Of a DNA stretch of 62,668 nucleotides, positions 21,468 through 32,404 are shown in pieces; the first letter of the stretch is position 1; each line of letters starts with the position of its first letter. Source of the DNA: Clostridia bacterium (lineage in GTDB: Bacteria > Bacillota > Clostridia > Oscillospirales > Acutalibacteraceae). The DNA lies in contig JAFQEL010000014.1 in NCBI GenBank assembly GCA_017399065.1, positions 1 to 62,668 on the forward strand, written 5' to 3'. The notes beneath the pieces were generated by a model, which was given only the letters and a program-made list of their open reading frames with translations, searched no databases and was not told the origin of the DNA. The position numbers and the translations under genes are program-made.

Positions 21468-22217
21468 TCATTCTACAGTGAGTATCTTAGGACCGTCCGC
21501 TGTTATTGCAACGGTATGCTCAAAATGTGCGGACAAACCACCGTCTTTCGTCTTGATAGTCCATCCGTCTGACAATTGTCTGACTTCGTAGCCGCCCATA
21601 TTTATCATGGGCTCAATGGCCAGAGTCATGCCCGGTAACAGGCGCACACCGCGTCCGGGTGTGCCGTAGTTAGGTACGCCGGGGTCTTCGTGGAGCTTGG
21701 CTCCGATGCCGTGTCCTACAAAATCGCGGACTACGGAAAAGCCTCTTTCCTCGCAATAGGTCTGGACTGCGCTTGAAATGTCGCCGATCCTGCCGCCTGC
21801 AACAGCCGCCGCGATACCTTTATAAAGGCTCTCGCGAGTGGTGTTGATCAGCCGCTCCGCCTCAGGGCTTATCTTGCCCGCAGCGAAAGTGGCGGCGTTA
21901 TCGCCGTTATAGCCGTCCAGCACTGCACCAAGGTCGATACTTACGATATCGCCTTCCTTGATGACGCGCTTCTTGCTCGGAATTCCGTGAATGACCTCGT
22001 CGTTTATGGAAATGCATGCCGTGGCAGGAAAGCCGTTGTAGTTAAGAAAGTTGGGCTTTGCACCCTGCTTAATTATATACTCGTAAGCTATGCGGTCGAT
22101 CTCCTCAGTTGTTACACCGGGCTGTACCGCCTCGCCTGCCACTCTTAATGCTCCTGCCGAGATTCGGCAAGCCTCACGCATGAGACTCAGCTCTCGGTTT
22201 GTTTTGAGCACTATCAT
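21468..22217 (-). CDS. map: Type I methionine aminopeptidase
   Basis: 249 residues. Removes N-terminal Met from nascent chains. The metal ligands are recognisable: two Asp in DLGAVLDGYNGDNAAT, His in GHGIGAKLHEDPG, Glu in IEPMINMG and Glu in FEHTVAI. No N-terminal extension (class Ia). 2 nt after adk in the spc operon. Confidence 0.97.
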   Translation of the reverse strand: MIVLKTNRELSLMREACRISAGALRVAGEAVQPGVTTEEIDRIAYEYIIKQGAKPNFLNYNGFPATACISINDEVIHGIPSKKRVIKEGDIVSIDLGAVLDGYNGDNAATFAAGKISPEAERLINTTRESLYKGIAAAVAGGRIGDISSAVQTYCEERGFSVVRDFVGHGIGAKLHEDPGVPNYGTPGRGVRLLPGMTLAIEPMINMGGYEVRQLSDGWTIKTKDGGLSAHFEHTVAITADGPKILTVE

Positions 22218-22219
22218 GC

Positions 22220-22852
22220 TTAATCCTCCAATGCCTTGAGGGTGAGTGCTGTAGTATCAGCAACTTCCTCCTGGCCTTCAACTATGCGAAGAATGCCCTT
22301 CTTCTCATAGTAGCCCTTAAGCGGCTCTGTCTGCTCATGGTAAACATGAAGTCTGTCAAGAACCGTATCGGGATGATCGTCCTTACGCTGAATCAGCTCG
22401 CCGCCGCATGCATTGCATACGCCGTCAACAGCCGGTTTCTTATATTCAAGGTGGTAGGATGCACCGCAAGCTTTGCAGACACGTCTGCCGGACATTCTTG
22501 CTGCGATCTTTTCGTCTGCCACCTCAATGCTGATTACTCTGTCAATGGTAACACCCATTGTGTCGAGTGCCTCAGCCTGGGGAATTGTTCTGGGGAAGCC
22601 GTCGAGAATGAAGCCTGCTGCACAGTCATCCTTTGCAAGACGTTCCTTGATGATGCCGATTACGACATCATCGGGAACAAGCTGACCTGCATCGATGAAT
22701 GACTTTGCCTTGAGACCCATCTCTGTGCCGTTGGCAAGGGCTTCACGAATTATATTGCCGGTTGAAATAGCAGGGATTGCAAGCTTCTCGCTGATTACCT
22801 CAGCCTGTGTGCCCTTACCTGCGCCGGGAGCGCCGAGAAGAATAAGTTTCAT
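22220..22852 (-). CDS. adk: Adenylate kinase (zinc-LID type)
   Basis: 210 residues starting at the ATG at 22850-22852 (an upstream open frame lacks family homology). P-loop GAPGAGKGT at 7-15. The LID carries four cysteines (126, 129, 146, 149) that bind structural zinc, as in Gram-positive enzymes. Balances ATP, ADP and AMP. Lies between secY and map, the standard arrangement. Confidence 0.97.
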   Translation of the reverse strand: MKLILLGAPGAGKGTQAEVISEKLAIPAISTGNIIREALANGTEMGLKAKSFIDAGQLVPDDVVIGIIKERLAKDDCAAGFILDGFPRTIPQAEALDTMGVTIDRVISIEVADEKIAARMSGRRVCKACGASYHLEYKKPAVDGVCNACGGELIQRKDDHPDTVLDRLHVYHEQTEPLKGYYEKKGILRIVEGQEEVADTTALTLKALED

Positions 22853-22878
22853 AACGTTAGTCCTTTCCGGCAAAAGCC

Positions 22879-24249
22879 TTAGTCAAGGAAGCCCTTGTAG
22901 TGACGCATCATCATCTGGCTTTCAAGCTGCTTGACTGTTTCAAGAGCAACACCGACCATAATGATGATAGATGTACCGCCGAGTGAGATATTCAGGCCTT
23001 CTTCTACGCCGCCAAGCTTGAGGCAAGCTGTAGCGATCTGGCTGAATACTGTCGGGAAAAGAGCAACAACACTCAGAAGGAGTGCACCCATAAGGGTAAG
23101 TCTTGACAGGATTTTTGCAATATAATCGGATGTGGGCTTACCGGGACGGATACCCGGGATAGCACCGCTGTTCTTACGGATGTTGTTTGCCATTTCGATG
23201 GGATTGTACTGAATCTGTGCATAGAAGTATGCAAAGAAGATAATCATTACGAAATAGAGAACAACGTAAACGGGATGAGTTGCCTGGAAAATTTCAAAGA
23301 ATGTGTTCCAACCACTATCCTCTGAGACGTTAACAAACATCTGGATTGTGGGAGGCAGTGAAAGAATTGATGAAGCAAAGATAACGGGCATAACGCCTGA
23401 CATATTTACTTTCATCGGAATGTGTGTGCTCTGACCGCCGTACATCTTTCTGCCAACAACACGCTTTGCATACTGAACGGGGATACGTCTTTCGGCGTTA
23501 TCCATCCAGACGATGAAAGCGATCATAAGCAGAGCCATTACACCAACGAGCGGAGCAAGCACATAGTAAGCATAGTATGCGTTACCCTTACCGAGTGAAG
23601 CGTTGTTACCAAGGTTGAAGTAGGAAACAACCTGCATAACCATTGTGGGGATACGGGAAATGATACCTGCAAAAAGGATTATTGAGATACCGTTGCCGAT
23701 ACCCTTAACGTTAATCTGCTCACCGAGCCACATAATGAATGCTGTACCTGCTGTAAGGCAAAGGATAATAACGAGAGCCTGGAAAATTTCAAAGAAAACC
23801 TTAGCTCCGCCTTCAGCGGTAAGATCCATAAGGTACTTCTGGTTACGAAGATAGAAATAATATGCGGTGGACTGCATGAGACCGAGACCGACTGTTACAA
23901 AACGAGTGATAGATGCAATCTTCTTGCGGCCTTCCTCGCCTTCCTTTGAGAGTCTCTCAAGGGGAGGAATTGCAACAGTAAGGAGCTGCATGATAATTGA
24001 TGCATTGATGTAGGGTGTGATCGACATAGCGAAGATCGTACCGTATGCAAACGCATCACCTGTCATCATGCTAAGGTAACTCATGAATGTGCCTTCGGCT
24101 GCGCCCTGAAGGAGGCCGCCCTCAGCAATGTTCGTAAAGGGAACAGGAATCGCTGCACCGAGTCTGAATATAAAGATGATGAGAGCTGTGAACAGTATCT
24201 TTTTACGCAGGTCGGCAATCTTCCACGCGTTGATTATTGTTTGCAGCAC
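22879..24249 (-). CDS. secY: Protein translocase subunit SecY
   Basis: 456 residues, about ten membrane helices, forms the SecYEG channel. Plug and lateral-gate regions look normal; cytoplasmic loop GGQSTHIPMKVNMSGVMP is conserved. The start is GTG at 24247-24249, one base after the rplO stop, with AGGTGA of the rplO end serving as ribosome binding site, so it depends on rplO translation. Confidence 0.97.
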   Translation of the reverse strand: MLQTIINAWKIADLRKKILFTALIIFIFRLGAAIPVPFTNIAEGGLLQGAAEGTFMSYLSMMTGDAFAYGTIFAMSITPYINASIIMQLLTVAIPPLERLSKEGEEGRKKIASITRFVTVGLGLMQSTAYYFYLRNQKYLMDLTAEGGAKVFFEIFQALVIILCLTAGTAFIMWLGEQINVKGIGNGISIILFAGIISRIPTMVMQVVSYFNLGNNASLGKGNAYYAYYVLAPLVGVMALLMIAFIVWMDNAERRIPVQYAKRVVGRKMYGGQSTHIPMKVNMSGVMPVIFASSILSLPPTIQMFVNVSEDSGWNTFFEIFQATHPVYVVLYFVMIIFFAYFYAQIQYNPIEMANNIRKNSGAIPGIRPGKPTSDYIAKILSRLTLMGALLLSVVALFPTVFSQIATACLKLGGVEEGLNISLGGTSIIIMVGVALETVKQLESQMMMRHYKGFLD

Positions 24250-24250
24250 C

Positions 24251-24700
24251 TCAGATCACCTCAGCCTTTCCGCCTGCAGCCTCAATTTTAGCCTTAGCGG
24301 ACTCAGAAAAAGCATTGGCCTTAACTGTGAGCTTCTTGCTGATCTCGCCGTTACCGAGAACCTTTACGCCGTCAAGTGCCTTCTTAACAAGGCCTGCCTC
24401 GATGAGTGCCTCAACATCGACTACTGCGCCGTCTGCGAACTTCTCATCAATAGCGGAAAGATTAACAATAGCAATTTCCTTAGCGAAAATGTTAACGAAA
24501 CCTCTCTTGGGGATTCGTCTCTGAAGGGGCATCTGGCCGCCTTCGAAACCGGCTCTCATGCCTCTGCCGGCACGAGCCTTCTGACCTTTGTGACCCTTAC
24601 CGGCGGTCTTACCCTGACCGGAAGCGGGACCTCTACCGATACGCTTACGCTCCGAAGTGGAACCGGGTGCCGGTGAAAGTTCATGTAATTTCATTCTCAA
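24251..24700 (-). CDS. rplO: 50S ribosomal protein L15
   Basis: 149 residues. N-terminal [12 protein letters not shown] and glycine-rich [18 protein letters not shown] region that threads into 23S rRNA. It is immediately followed by secY. Confidence 0.97.
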   Translation of the reverse strand: MRMKLHELSPAPGSTSERKRIGRGPASGQGKTAGKGHKGQKARAGRGMRAGFEGGQMPLQRRIPKRGFVNIFAKEIAIVNLSAIDEKFADGAVVDVEALIEAGLVKKALDGVKVLGNGEISKKLTVKANAFSESAKAKIEAAGGKAEVI

Positions 24701-24712
24701 GCACCTCCTTGC

Positions 24713-24892
24713 TTATGCTTCGCTTACCTGGACAAGGTGAACAATCTTCTTAACCTTGCCCTGAGTAGCTGCATTATCGGGCTGAACCTTTTCATCGCCG
24801 ATCTTCTTGAGACCGAGTGCGTGAGCGGTGGCAATCTGGCTCTTGTTTGAACCGATCAGACTTTTTACGAGCTTGACCTTAATATCTGCCAT
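24713..24892 (-). CDS. rpmD: 50S ribosomal protein L30
   Basis: 59 residues from the ATG at 24890-24892 (a GTG three codons upstream is open but lies inside the ribosome-binding-site region). Typical VKLVKSLIGSNKSQIATAHALGL core. 12 nt before rplO. Confidence 0.95.
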   Translation of the reverse strand: MADIKVKLVKSLIGSNKSQIATAHALGLKKIGDEKVQPDNAATQGKVKKIVHLVQVSEA

Positions 24893-24906
24893 TTGTTCCA
24901 CCCTCC

Positions 24907-25407
24907 TTAACCAAGAATTTCTGATGCTGACTTACCGCGGATAGCAGAAACTTCTTCGATTGTACGAAGCTGCTTAAGACCGTCGATAGTAGCTCTTACT
25001 ACGTTGCAGGGATTGTTGGAACGCAGAGCCTTAGTACGGATGTCCTTAATGCCTACTGTTTCAACAACTGCACGAACGGGGCCGCCGGCGATAACACCGG
25101 TACCGGGTGCTGCGGGCTTGAGCAGAACTACGCCTGCGCCAAACTTACCGAGAACCTCATGGGGGATTGTTGTACCCTTAAGAGAAACTCTGAAGAGGTT
25201 CTTCTTAGCATCCTCGATGCCCTTACGGATAGCGTCCGGAACTTCACCTGATTTGCCGAGACCGAAGCCTACGAGGCCGTTGCCGTCGCCTACGACGACA
25301 AGAGCAGCAAACTTGAAGATACGACCGCCCTTAACTGTTTTGGAAACACGGTTAATAGTAACTACACGTTCTGTGAGTTCTAATGCCGATGCGTCAATTT
25401 TAGCCAA
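24907..25407 (-). CDS. rpsE: 30S ribosomal protein S5
   Basis: 166 residues. Double-stranded RNA-binding N-terminal domain ([15 protein letters not shown]) and the S5 C-terminal fold ([15 protein letters not shown]). It is 17 nt downstream of rplR. Confidence 0.97.
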   Translation of the reverse strand: MAKIDASALELTERVVTINRVSKTVKGGRIFKFAALVVVGDGNGLVGFGLGKSGEVPDAIRKGIEDAKKNLFRVSLKGTTIPHEVLGKFGAGVVLLKPAAPGTGVIAGGPVRAVVETVGIKDIRTKALRSNNPCNVVRATIDGLKQLRTIEEVSAIRGKSASEILG

Positions 25408-25424
25408 AGTTTTACCCTCCTTAC

Positions 25425-25784
25425 TCAGAACTTGAGGCCACCCTCACGGGCGCCTTCGGCCAGTTCCTGAACACGGCCGTGGTAGATATAACCGCCTCTG
25501 TCAAAGACACAGCATTCGATGCCTTTTTCAGTTGCACGTTTTGCGAGCATCTCGCCAACCTTACGGGAAGCGGTCTTGTTTCCGCCATACTCTGCGAAAT
25601 CCTTCTCAACTGATGAAGCTGCAGCGAGTGTTACGCCGTTAACATCATCGATGAGCTGAGCATAGATATGCTGAAGGGAGCGGAATACGCTGAGACGGGG
25701 GCACTCCGGAGTACCGGAGATTTTCTTACGCACTCTTGCGTGACGTGCGTCTCTTGCCTTTCTTGTTTCAGGCCTTTTAACCAT
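25425..25784 (-). CDS. rplR: 50S ribosomal protein L18
   Basis: 119 residues, 5S rRNA-binding. Arg/Lys-rich N-terminus, then [14 protein letters not shown] and the C-terminal [19 protein letters not shown] that are family hallmarks. Confidence 0.97.
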   Translation of the reverse strand: MVKRPETRKARDARHARVRKKISGTPECPRLSVFRSLQHIYAQLIDDVNGVTLAAASSVEKDFAEYGGNKTASRKVGEMLAKRATEKGIECCVFDRGGYIYHGRVQELAEGAREGGLKF

Positions 25785-25805
25785 TTCGTTTCAACTCCTT
25801 CAATC

Positions 25806-26348
25806 TTATTTACCCTTACCGGCTTTACCTTCTTTGCGGCGGATAACTTCATCAACATACTTGATGCCCTTGCCTTTGTACGGCTCGGGGGGACGCTTCT
25901 CGCGAACTTCCGCAGCAAACTGGCCAACCTTCTGCTTATCGGGACCGGAAATAACGATCTTGTTAGGTGTCGGGCACTCGACTGTAACACCCTCGGGAGG
26001 AGTCATGTTAACGTCGTGTGAGAAGCCGAGCTTCATGCACAGTGTGCCGTTCTTTACCTCTACACGGTAACCAACACCGTTAACATCGAGTTCCTTCTTG
26101 TAGGACTCGTTAACGCCTGTAACCATGTTTGCGATAAGTGTACGGGTAAGACCGTGAAGTGATCTGTTGAGCTTGTTGTCATCGGGACGAGTGACAGTGA
26201 CGAAGCCATTGTCGAGCTCGACCTTCATATTGTTGTGTACGGTTCTTGTAAGAGTACCCTTGGGACCCTTTACAGTAACAGTGCTGCCGTCAATTGTAAC
26301 GTCAACGCCTGCGGGAACCGCAATGGGCAATCTGCCTATTCTTGACAT
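25806..26348 (-). CDS. rplF: 50S ribosomal protein L6
   Basis: 180 residues from the ATG at 26346-26348 (MSRIGRLPIAVPAGV). The frame is open seven codons further but only this start fits the family and the AGGAGG. Two L6 repeats; conserved PEPYKGKGIKY near the C-terminus. Confidence 0.97.
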   Translation of the reverse strand: MSRIGRLPIAVPAGVDVTIDGSTVTVKGPKGTLTRTVHNNMKVELDNGFVTVTRPDDNKLNRSLHGLTRTLIANMVTGVNESYKKELDVNGVGYRVEVKNGTLCMKLGFSHDVNMTPPEGVTVECPTPNKIVISGPDKQKVGQFAAEVREKRPPEPYKGKGIKYVDEVIRRKEGKAGKGK

Positions 26349-26362
26349 TTTGCAGCACCTCC

Positions 26363-26761
26363 TTACCAAACGAATGCAAGGATCTCGCCGCCAACGTTGG
26401 CTTTGCGTGCATCCCTGTCTGTCATAATACCCTTAGAAGTTGAGAGGATAGCGATGCCGAGGCCTTTCATAACCTTGGGCATATCCTCGCAATTTGTGTA
26501 GATACGCAGGCCGGGCTTGGAAACTCTGCGCAGACCAGTAATAACCTGGGACTTGTTGGGGCCGTACTTGAGGGTGATTTCGATCATGCCCTGCTTGCCG
26601 TCATCCTCAACCTTATAGCTTTTGATATAACCCTCATCAACAAGAATCTGAGCAATTGCTTTCTTCATGTTGGACGCGGGAACCTTCACTGTATCATGCT
26701 TAGCGGAATTAGCATTACGGATTCTCGTAAGCATATCAGCGATTGAGTCAGTGATTTGCAT
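26363..26761 (-). CDS. rpsH: 30S ribosomal protein S8
   Basis: 132 residues. [13 protein letters not shown] start and [14 protein letters not shown] near the end are diagnostic. In other bacteria S8 autoregulates the spc operon at the rplX-rplE junction. Confidence 0.97.
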   Translation of the reverse strand: MQITDSIADMLTRIRNANSAKHDTVKVPASNMKKAIAQILVDEGYIKSYKVEDDGKQGMIEITLKYGPNKSQVITGLRRVSKPGLRIYTNCEDMPKVMKGLGIAILSTSKGIMTDRDARKANVGGEILAFVW

Positions 26762-26785
26762 AGCGTTACCTCCTTTGCAATTGCC

Positions 26786-26971
26786 TTACCAGCTTGCTTT
26801 CTTTACGCCGGGAATCTGGCCGTCGTGAGCCAGTTCTCTGAAGCAGATACGGCATACGCCGTACTTACGAAGATATGCGTGGGGTCTACCGCAGATCTTG
26901 CATCTGTTGTACTGTCTTGTTGAGTACTTAGCGGGTCTTGCCTGCTTTACTTTCATTGATGTCTTAGCCAC
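26786..26971 (-). CDS. rpsN: 30S ribosomal protein S14, zinc type
   Basis: 61 residues, the short type Z form. Two CxxC pairs (CKIC and CRIC) bind zinc. It is the housekeeping S14 of the spc operon, 12 nt after rplE. Confidence 0.97.
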   Translation of the reverse strand: MAKTSMKVKQARPAKYSTRQYNRCKICGRPHAYLRKYGVCRICFRELAHDGQIPGVKKASW

Positions 26972-26983
26972 AGTATTCCCTCC

Positions 26984-27523
26984 TTACTTCGCGAACGGAG
27001 CACCCATGAGTGTAAGCAGCTCACGAGCCTCTTCGTCTGTGTTTGCTGTTGTTACGAAGCAGATATCCATGCCTCTGACCTTGTCGATCTTGTCGTAGTC
27101 AATTTCAGGGAAAACAAGCTGCTCTTTGATACCCATTGAGTAGTTGCCTCTGCCGTCGAATGAGTTGGGGTTAATACCTCTGAAGTCACGAACGCGGGGA
27201 AGAGCGAGACCGAAGAATCTCTCAACGAACTCGTACATTCTCTCGCCTCTGAGTGTGACCTTTACACCGATGGGCATGCCCTCACGAAGCTTGAAGTTTG
27301 CAACGGACTTCTTTGCCTTACAAACGATGGGCTTCTGACCGGTGATCTGTGAAATGTCGGAAACGATAGCGTCGATAACCTTCGGGTTAGCGATTGCTTC
27401 GCCTGCTGCGACATTGATGATAACTTTGTCAAGCTTCGGGATCTGCATGACGCTCTTGTAACCGAATTTCTTCATAAGAGCAGGCGCAATCTCGTTCTTG
27501 TACTGTTCTCTAAGCTGTGCCAT
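26984..27523 (-). CDS. rplE: 50S ribosomal protein L5
   Basis: 179 residues from the ATG at 27521-27523 ([11 protein letters not shown] matches the family). An ATG three codons upstream (27532) is also in frame but sits only 3 nt from GGAGG, too close for good initiation; the choice is not certain. Binds 5S rRNA and contacts P-site tRNA. Confidence 0.95.
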   Translation of the reverse strand: MAQLREQYKNEIAPALMKKFGYKSVMQIPKLDKVIINVAAGEAIANPKVIDAIVSDISQITGQKPIVCKAKKSVANFKLREGMPIGVKVTLRGERMYEFVERFFGLALPRVRDFRGINPNSFDGRGNYSMGIKEQLVFPEIDYDKIDKVRGMDICFVTTANTDEEARELLTLMGAPFAK

Positions 27524-27541
27524 TTCAGTCATGTCCCTCCC

Positions 27542-27865
27542 TTAAAATTCTGCTCCGCAATCCTGCTTCTTGCAGGTGCGTACCTTCTGACCTTTAGCGT
27601 TTACCTTGCTGCCGGTTCTTGTGGGTCTGCCGCACTTGGGGCAGATAACCTGAACCTTGCAAGCGTAGAGTGCGCTCTCAGCCTTAACGAGGCCGCCGGG
27701 CTCACCCATTCTGCGGGGCTTTACGTGCTTGGTTACTACGTTAACGCCTTCGACGATAACCTTACCCTCTGAAGGGGAAACCTCCATAACCTTGCCTCTT
27801 GTGCCGCGATCTTTACCATTGATGACGACGACTTCGTCGCCCTTTTTAACGTGAAGTTTATTCAT
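27542..27865 (-). CDS. rplX: 50S ribosomal protein L24
   Basis: 107 residues from the ATG at 27863-27865. KOW motif ([20 protein letters not shown]) at the N-terminus. The C-terminal part keeps a CPKC...CKKQDC cysteine set, suggesting a zinc ribbon. Initiates 50S assembly. Confidence 0.96.
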   Translation of the reverse strand: MNKLHVKKGDEVVVINGKDRGTRGKVMEVSPSEGKVIVEGVNVVTKHVKPRRMGEPGGLVKAESALYACKVQVICPKCGRPTRTGSKVNAKGQKVRTCKKQDCGAEF

Positions 27866-27881
27866 TGTCCAAGTACCTCCA

Positions 27882-28250
27882 TCAAAGCACTTCGGGTGCG
27901 AGAGAGAGAATCTTGAGGAAATCCTTCTCACGAAGCTCTCTTGCTACCGGGCCAAAAATACGGGTGCCTCTCGGGTTCTTGTCTTCCTTGATGATAACAG
28001 CTGCATTTTCGTCGAAACGAATGTATGTGCCGTCATCACGGCGGATGCTGAACGCTGTACGAACTACTACAGCCTTTACAACATCACCCTTCTTGACAAC
28101 TCCGCCGGGTGCTGCTTTCTTAACAGAAGCAACGATGATATCGCCTACGTGAGCGTATCTTTTCCTGGTACCGCCGAGAACACGAATGCACATAATTTCC
28201 TTTGCGCCCGTGTTGTCAGCTACTTTCAGGTAAGTCTGTTGCTGTATCAC
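27882..28250 (-). CDS. rplN: 50S ribosomal protein L14
   Basis: 122 residues. The start is GTG (28248-28250) with GGAGG 8 nt upstream; [20 protein letters not shown] is the canonical N-terminus. Lies at the subunit interface and binds silencing factor RsfS in other bacteria. Confidence 0.97.
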   Translation of the reverse strand: MIQQQTYLKVADNTGAKEIMCIRVLGGTRKRYAHVGDIIVASVKKAAPGGVVKKGDVVKAVVVRTAFSIRRDDGTYIRFDENAAVIIKEDKNPRGTRIFGPVARELREKDFLKILSLAPEVL

Positions 28251-28280
28251 AGTGTTTGCCTCCTTACACTTGCGCCAAAA

Positions 28281-28538
28281 TTATTTAGCTTTTTCGATGA
28301 TCTCGACTACGCGCCATCTCTTGTCCTTGGACATGGGGCGAGTCTCCATTACGAGAACACGGTCGCCGATGCCACAAACGTTGTTTTCGTCGTGTGCCTT
28401 AAGCTTGATCGTGTTGTTGATGATCTTCTTGTAGAGCGGGTGCTGAATCTTGTCCTTAACGGATACAACTACTGTCTTATCCATCTTGTCGCTTGTTACA
28501 ATACCAACTCTTGTCTTTCTAAGGTTTCTTTCGCTCAT
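28281..28538 (-). CDS. rpsQ: 30S ribosomal protein S17
   Basis: 85 residues, OB fold. [18 protein letters not shown] and [16 protein letters not shown] are typical. It lies 20 nt after rpmC. Confidence 0.97.
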   Translation of the reverse strand: MSERNLRKTRVGIVTSDKMDKTVVVSVKDKIQHPLYKKIINNTIKLKAHDENNVCGIGDRVLVMETRPMSKDKRWRVVEIIEKAK

Positions 28539-28558
28539 TGAACTTGACCTCCCCTTCT

Positions 28559-28762
28559 TTAAGCCTCTGTGCCGTGAAGTTCGATATCACGCTGAACAGT
28601 CTTGATTCTGGCGATATCCTTCTTTACAGCACTGATGCGCATCGGGTTGTCGAGCTGATTAACGGCTTGCTGGAAGCGCAGTTTAAACAGCTCGTCCTTC
28701 AGCTCAAGCAGCTTAGCATCCAGCTCTTTAGCGGAAAGCTTTCTGATTTCACTGGCTTTCAT
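28559..28762 (-). CDS. rpmC: 50S ribosomal protein L29
   Basis: 67 residues, two long helices near the exit tunnel. Its ATG overlaps the rplP stop by one base (TAATG), giving translational coupling. Confidence 0.97.
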   Translation of the reverse strand: MKASEIRKLSAKELDAKLLELKDELFKLRFQQAVNQLDNPMRISAVKKDIARIKTVQRDIELHGTEA

Positions 28763-29187
28763 TATTGCTCACCATCCGTTTCTTCTTTAGTTACAAACTT
28801 GCACTTGATAGGAAGTTTGTTTGCAGCGAGACGCATTGCCTCACGTGCTACAGCTTCGTCAACACCGGCGACTTCAAACATAACTCTGCCGGGCTTAACA
28901 ACTGCTACCCAATACTCCGGAGAACCTTTACCGGAACCCATTCGGGTTTCAGCGGGCTTCTCTGTGATCGGCTTATCGGGGAAAATCTTGATCCATACCT
29001 GACCGCCACGCTTTGTGTAACGGGTCATAGCGATACGGGCTGCCTCGATCTGGTTTGCGGTGATCCATGCGGGCTCGAGAGCAACGAGACCGAACTGGCC
29101 GTAAGTAACCTTGTTACCACGGTGAGCGGTACCCTTAAGGCGGCCTCTCTGTACTCTGCGGTATTTAACACGTTTCGGTAACAGCAT
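28762..29187 (-). CDS. rplP: 50S ribosomal protein L16
   Basis: 141 residues. [22 protein letters not shown]-terminal region and the [17 protein letters not shown] motif near the tRNA path. Start overlaps the rpsC stop (TAATG), and its stop overlaps rpmC. Confidence 0.97.
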   Translation of the reverse strand: MLLPKRVKYRRVQRGRLKGTAHRGNKVTYGQFGLVALEPAWITANQIEAARIAMTRYTKRGGQVWIKIFPDKPITEKPAETRMGSGKGSPEYWVAVVKPGRVMFEVAGVDEAVAREAMRLAANKLPIKCKFVTKEETDGEQ

Positions 29188-29858
29188 TATTTTGCTCCCC
29201 CTTCCCTACGAGGCTTGCGAGTGTCGTGAAGAACCTCGCCTTTGTAAAGCCATACCTTGACACCGATGATGCCGTATGTGGTATGTGCCTCTGCAAAACC
29301 ATAGTCAATATCTGCACGAATTGTCTGCAGCGGGATTGTACCCTCATGATAACGCTCTGTACGAGCGATTTCTGCGCCGCCGATACGGCCGGAAACCTGA
29401 GTCTTGATACCCTTTGCACCAAGCTTCATTGTACGGCTGATAGCCTGCTTAAGAGCACGGCGGAAGGAAACTCTCTTCTCAAGCTGTGCAGCGATGTTCT
29501 CAGCAACGAGCTGTGCATTGAGGTCAGGCTGCTTAACTTCTACGATGTTGATGAAGACTTCCTTATCACCGGAGAGCTTCTTCTCGCAGATCTTCTTGAG
29601 CTTCTCGATTTCGGAACCGCCACGGCCGATAACCATGCCGGGCTTTGCGCAGTGAATGTTGATACGAACGCGCTTAGCGTCACGCTCGATCTCTACCTTC
29701 GGAACACCTGCAGGAGCAAGTGTCTTGAGGAGGTATTCACGAAGATTGTAGTCCTCGACGAGTGTATCGCCGAAAGAGCTCTTGTCCGCATACCAGCGGG
29801 ATTCCCAGTCTTTAATGACACCGATTCTAAGACCGGTAGGATTGATTTTCTGTCCCAT
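29187..29858 (-). CDS. rpsC: 30S ribosomal protein S3
   Basis: 223 residues. N-terminal [16 protein letters not shown] type II domain with [10 protein letters not shown], and C-terminal S3 domain ([12 protein letters not shown]). Part of the mRNA entry helicase with S4 and S5. Confidence 0.97.
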   Translation of the reverse strand: MGQKINPTGLRIGVIKDWESRWYADKSSFGDTLVEDYNLREYLLKTLAPAGVPKVEIERDAKRVRINIHCAKPGMVIGRGGSEIEKLKKICEKKLSGDKEVFINIVEVKQPDLNAQLVAENIAAQLEKRVSFRRALKQAISRTMKLGAKGIKTQVSGRIGGAEIARTERYHEGTIPLQTIRADIDYGFAEAHTTYGIIGVKVWLYKGEVLHDTRKPRREGGAK

Positions 29859-29877
29859 TATTCAACCTCCTCCTTTC

Positions 29878-30213
29878 TTATTCTTTCTCAGCCAGAGTAA
29901 TGGTGATGTGCGAAGTTCTCTTATTGATTCTGTTCGCACGACCCTGTGCTCTGGGTCTGATTCTCTTGAGGATGGGGCCCGGGCCTACGTTGCAGGATGC
30001 AACATAGAGCTTGGAAACATCCATATCGTTGTTATTCTCAGCGTTAGCGATTGCTGACTTGAGCAGCTTGCCAACGGGCTCACACGCGGCCTTGGGCGTG
30101 TATTTGAGAATTGCAATTGCCTTATCAACAGGCTGATTGCGGATTAAATCAAGCACGATCTGTACCTTACGGGGTGCGATACGCACGAAGGTAGCCTTTG
30201 CTGTTGCTTGCAT
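29878..30213 (-). CDS. rplV: 50S ribosomal protein L22
   Basis: 111 residues. The beta-hairpin tip facing the exit tunnel ([20 protein letters not shown]) looks wild type, with no macrolide-resistance-like insertion. Confidence 0.97.
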   Translation of the reverse strand: MQATAKATFVRIAPRKVQIVLDLIRNQPVDKAIAILKYTPKAACEPVGKLLKSAIANAENNNDMDVSKLYVASCNVGPGPILKRIRPRAQGRANRINKRTSHITITLAEKE

Positions 30214-30233
30214 TTCTTACACTCCTTTCGACC

Positions 30234-30509
30234 TTATCTGTTTGATGTTTTTGAACCGGCGTGACCTTTGAATGTTCTCGTCGGAGCGAACTCACCGAGC
30301 TTGTGACCAACCATATCTTCTGTTACATAAACCGGAACGTGCTTACGACCGTCATGTACAGCAAATGTGTGACCTACGAACTCAGGGAAAATTGTTGAGC
30401 TGCGGCTCCAAGTCTTGAGAACTGTCTTCTCACCGGCAGCATTCATAGCGTTGACTCTTGCTGCAAGCTTAGCTTGCACGTAGGGTCCTTTTTTAACACT
30501 TCTACCCAT
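30234..30509 (-). CDS. rpsS: 30S ribosomal protein S19
   Basis: 91 residues. RSVKKGPYV at the N-terminus and [16 protein letters not shown] near the C-terminus. Forms a pair with S13 in the 30S head. Confidence 0.97.
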   Translation of the reverse strand: MGRSVKKGPYVQAKLAARVNAMNAAGEKTVLKTWSRSSTIFPEFVGHTFAVHDGRKHVPVYVTEDMVGHKLGEFAPTRTFKGHAGSKTSNR

Positions 30510-30532
30510 TTCTAATAGCTCCTTTCGTCAAC

Positions 30533-31366
30533 TTACTTGCCGTTACGACGCTTTACGATAAGCTTGTCGGAAGGCTTCTTGTGAGCTCTGGTCTTGAGAC
30601 CGAGAGCAGGCTTGCCCCAAGGTGTGACAGGGCCGGGACGGCCGATGGGGGATTTACCCTCACCACCACCGTGCGGGTGATCACAGGGGTTCATGACGGA
30701 GCCACGGACTGTGGGTCTCCAGCCCATGTGGCGCTTACGGCCGGCTTTACCGATCTTTACGTTCTCGTGTGTGCCGTTGCCGACAACACCGACTGTTGCC
30801 ATACAAGCTACGGGAACGTTTCTCAGCTCGCCTGAGGGAAGTCTGAGAAGAGCGTATGCGCCTTCCTTAGCCATGAGCTGTGCAGAGTTACCTGCTGATC
30901 TTGCAAGCTGGCCGCCTCTGCCGGGATAAAGCTCAACGTTGTGTACGAATGTACCAACGGGGATGTTAACAAGAGAAAGTGCATTACCTGCGATGATGTC
31001 AGCATCTGCACCGGATCTTACTGTTGCACCAACCTTAAGGCCTTCGGGAGCAAGAATGTATCTGAACTCGCCGTCCTCATACTTGAGGAGTGCAATGTGA
31101 GCTGAACGATTGGGATCGTACTCGATGCTCTGAACTGTTGCGTTCATGCCGCCCTTATCTCTCTTGAAATCGATAATACGGTACTTTGTACGATTGCCGC
31201 CGCCACGATGACGAACGGTGATTCTGCCGTAGCTGTTACGGCCGGACTTCTTGTTCATAGGAGCGAGAAGACTCTTGTGAGGTGCTACCTTTGAAAGTCC
31301 TGAGTAATCTGTAACCGACATGTTACGTCTTGCGTTTGTTGTCGGGCTATAGATCTTGATAGACAT
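30533..31366 (-). CDS. rplB: 50S ribosomal protein L2
   Basis: 277 residues from the ATG at 31364-31366 (the frame is open 16 codons further without homology). Contains the conserved histidine in [17 protein letters not shown] near the peptidyl-transferase centre. Preceded by a 101-nt spacer after rplW. Confidence 0.97.
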   Translation of the reverse strand: MSIKIYSPTTNARRNMSVTDYSGLSKVAPHKSLLAPMNKKSGRNSYGRITVRHRGGGNRTKYRIIDFKRDKGGMNATVQSIEYDPNRSAHIALLKYEDGEFRYILAPEGLKVGATVRSGADADIIAGNALSLVNIPVGTFVHNVELYPGRGGQLARSAGNSAQLMAKEGAYALLRLPSGELRNVPVACMATVGVVGNGTHENVKIGKAGRKRHMGWRPTVRGSVMNPCDHPHGGGEGKSPIGRPGPVTPWGKPALGLKTRAHKKPSDKLIVKRRNGK

Positions 31367-31467
31367 AACTTTCACTCTCCTTAAAGCGGCTTTGCGGAGT
31401 ATGTCTGACTCCATACCTTACCGCCGGATAATAATTGTTTTAAATATTTATTACTATATAATAAACA

Positions 31468-31767
31468 TTACATCATGCCGTCGAAGAACTCGATTGTCTT
31501 AGAGTCCTCTGTAAGAGTAACAACTGCCTTCTTCCAGGAAGCTGTCATACCCTCGAAACGGCCGTATCTGCGGAACTTGCCGTTACAGTTAACTGTGTTA
31601 ACCTTAGCAACCTTTGTGCCCTCAAAAAGAGCCTCGACTGCCTGAGCAATCTCGATCTTGTTGGCATCCTTAGCAACTACGAAGCTGTACTTCTTGTATG
31701 CTGCGCCAGCCATGCTCTCCTCAGTGATGAGGGGGCGAATGATAATATCCTGTGCTAACTTGCTCAT
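31468..31767 (-). CDS. rplW: 50S ribosomal protein L23
   Basis: 99 residues; docking site for trigger factor and SRP at the tunnel exit. RPLITEESM and the [16 protein letters not shown]-terminal part are typical. Overlaps rplD by 4 nt (ATGA type). Confidence 0.97.
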   Translation of the reverse strand: MSKLAQDIIIRPLITEESMAGAAYKKYSFVVAKDANKIEIAQAVEALFEGTKVAKVNTVNCNGKFRRYGRFEGMTASWKKAVVTLTEDSKTIEFFDGMM

Positions 31768-32387
31768 GCGTAAACCTCCTCGATCTTAGCAACAGCATCC
31801 TTGAGAACAAGGAGTGTGTCGCAATTAAGGATGTCGTATACATTGAGAGTGTTTACAAGTGAAACCTTGACACCTGCAATGTTACGTGCGCTTCTGTAGA
31901 TGACGTCATCCTTCTCGGGAAGAACGATGAGTGTCTTCTTACCGGTGTTGAGAGCGTTGAGAACCTTTGCAACTTCCTTTGTCTTGATTGCGTCAAGCTT
32001 GAAGGAGTCGAGAACTACGAGCTCATCACCTGCTACCTTAGAAGAAAGTGCAGACTTCATTGCGAGTCTTCTGACCTTCTTGTTGATGTCGCCGCCGTAT
32101 GTGCGGGGCTTGGGTCCGTGAGCGATACCGCCGTGATACCACTGGGGAGCTCTTGTTGAACCCTGACGAGCACGGCCTGTGCCCTTCTGGCGCCACGGCT
32201 TCTTGCCGCCGCCGCTGACTTCTGAGCGTGTACGGGTTGACTGTGTACCCTGACGCTGGTTTGCCAGATAGTTGACTACTACGAGATGCATTGCGTACAT
32301 ATTCGGCTCGATAGCGAAGATGCCGTCTGCAAGCTCAAGATCGGAAACTTTCTTTCCGCTGATATCAAAAACTGATACTGTAGGCAT
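31764..32387 (-). CDS. rplD: 50S ribosomal protein L4
   Basis: 207 residues. The tunnel loop ([19 protein letters not shown]) has the wild-type sequence. L4 is the autorepressor of the S10 operon in enteric bacteria; the long leader upstream of rpsJ could be its target here, which is inference. Confidence 0.97.
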   Translation of the reverse strand: MPTVSVFDISGKKVSDLELADGIFAIEPNMYAMHLVVVNYLANQRQGTQSTRTRSEVSGGGKKPWRQKGTGRARQGSTRAPQWYHGGIAHGPKPRTYGGDINKKVRRLAMKSALSSKVAGDELVVLDSFKLDAIKTKEVAKVLNALNTGKKTLIVLPEKDDVIYRSARNIAGVKVSLVNTLNVYDILNCDTLLVLKDAVAKIEEVYA

Positions 32388-32404
32388 TTAGTACACTCCC
32401 TTCC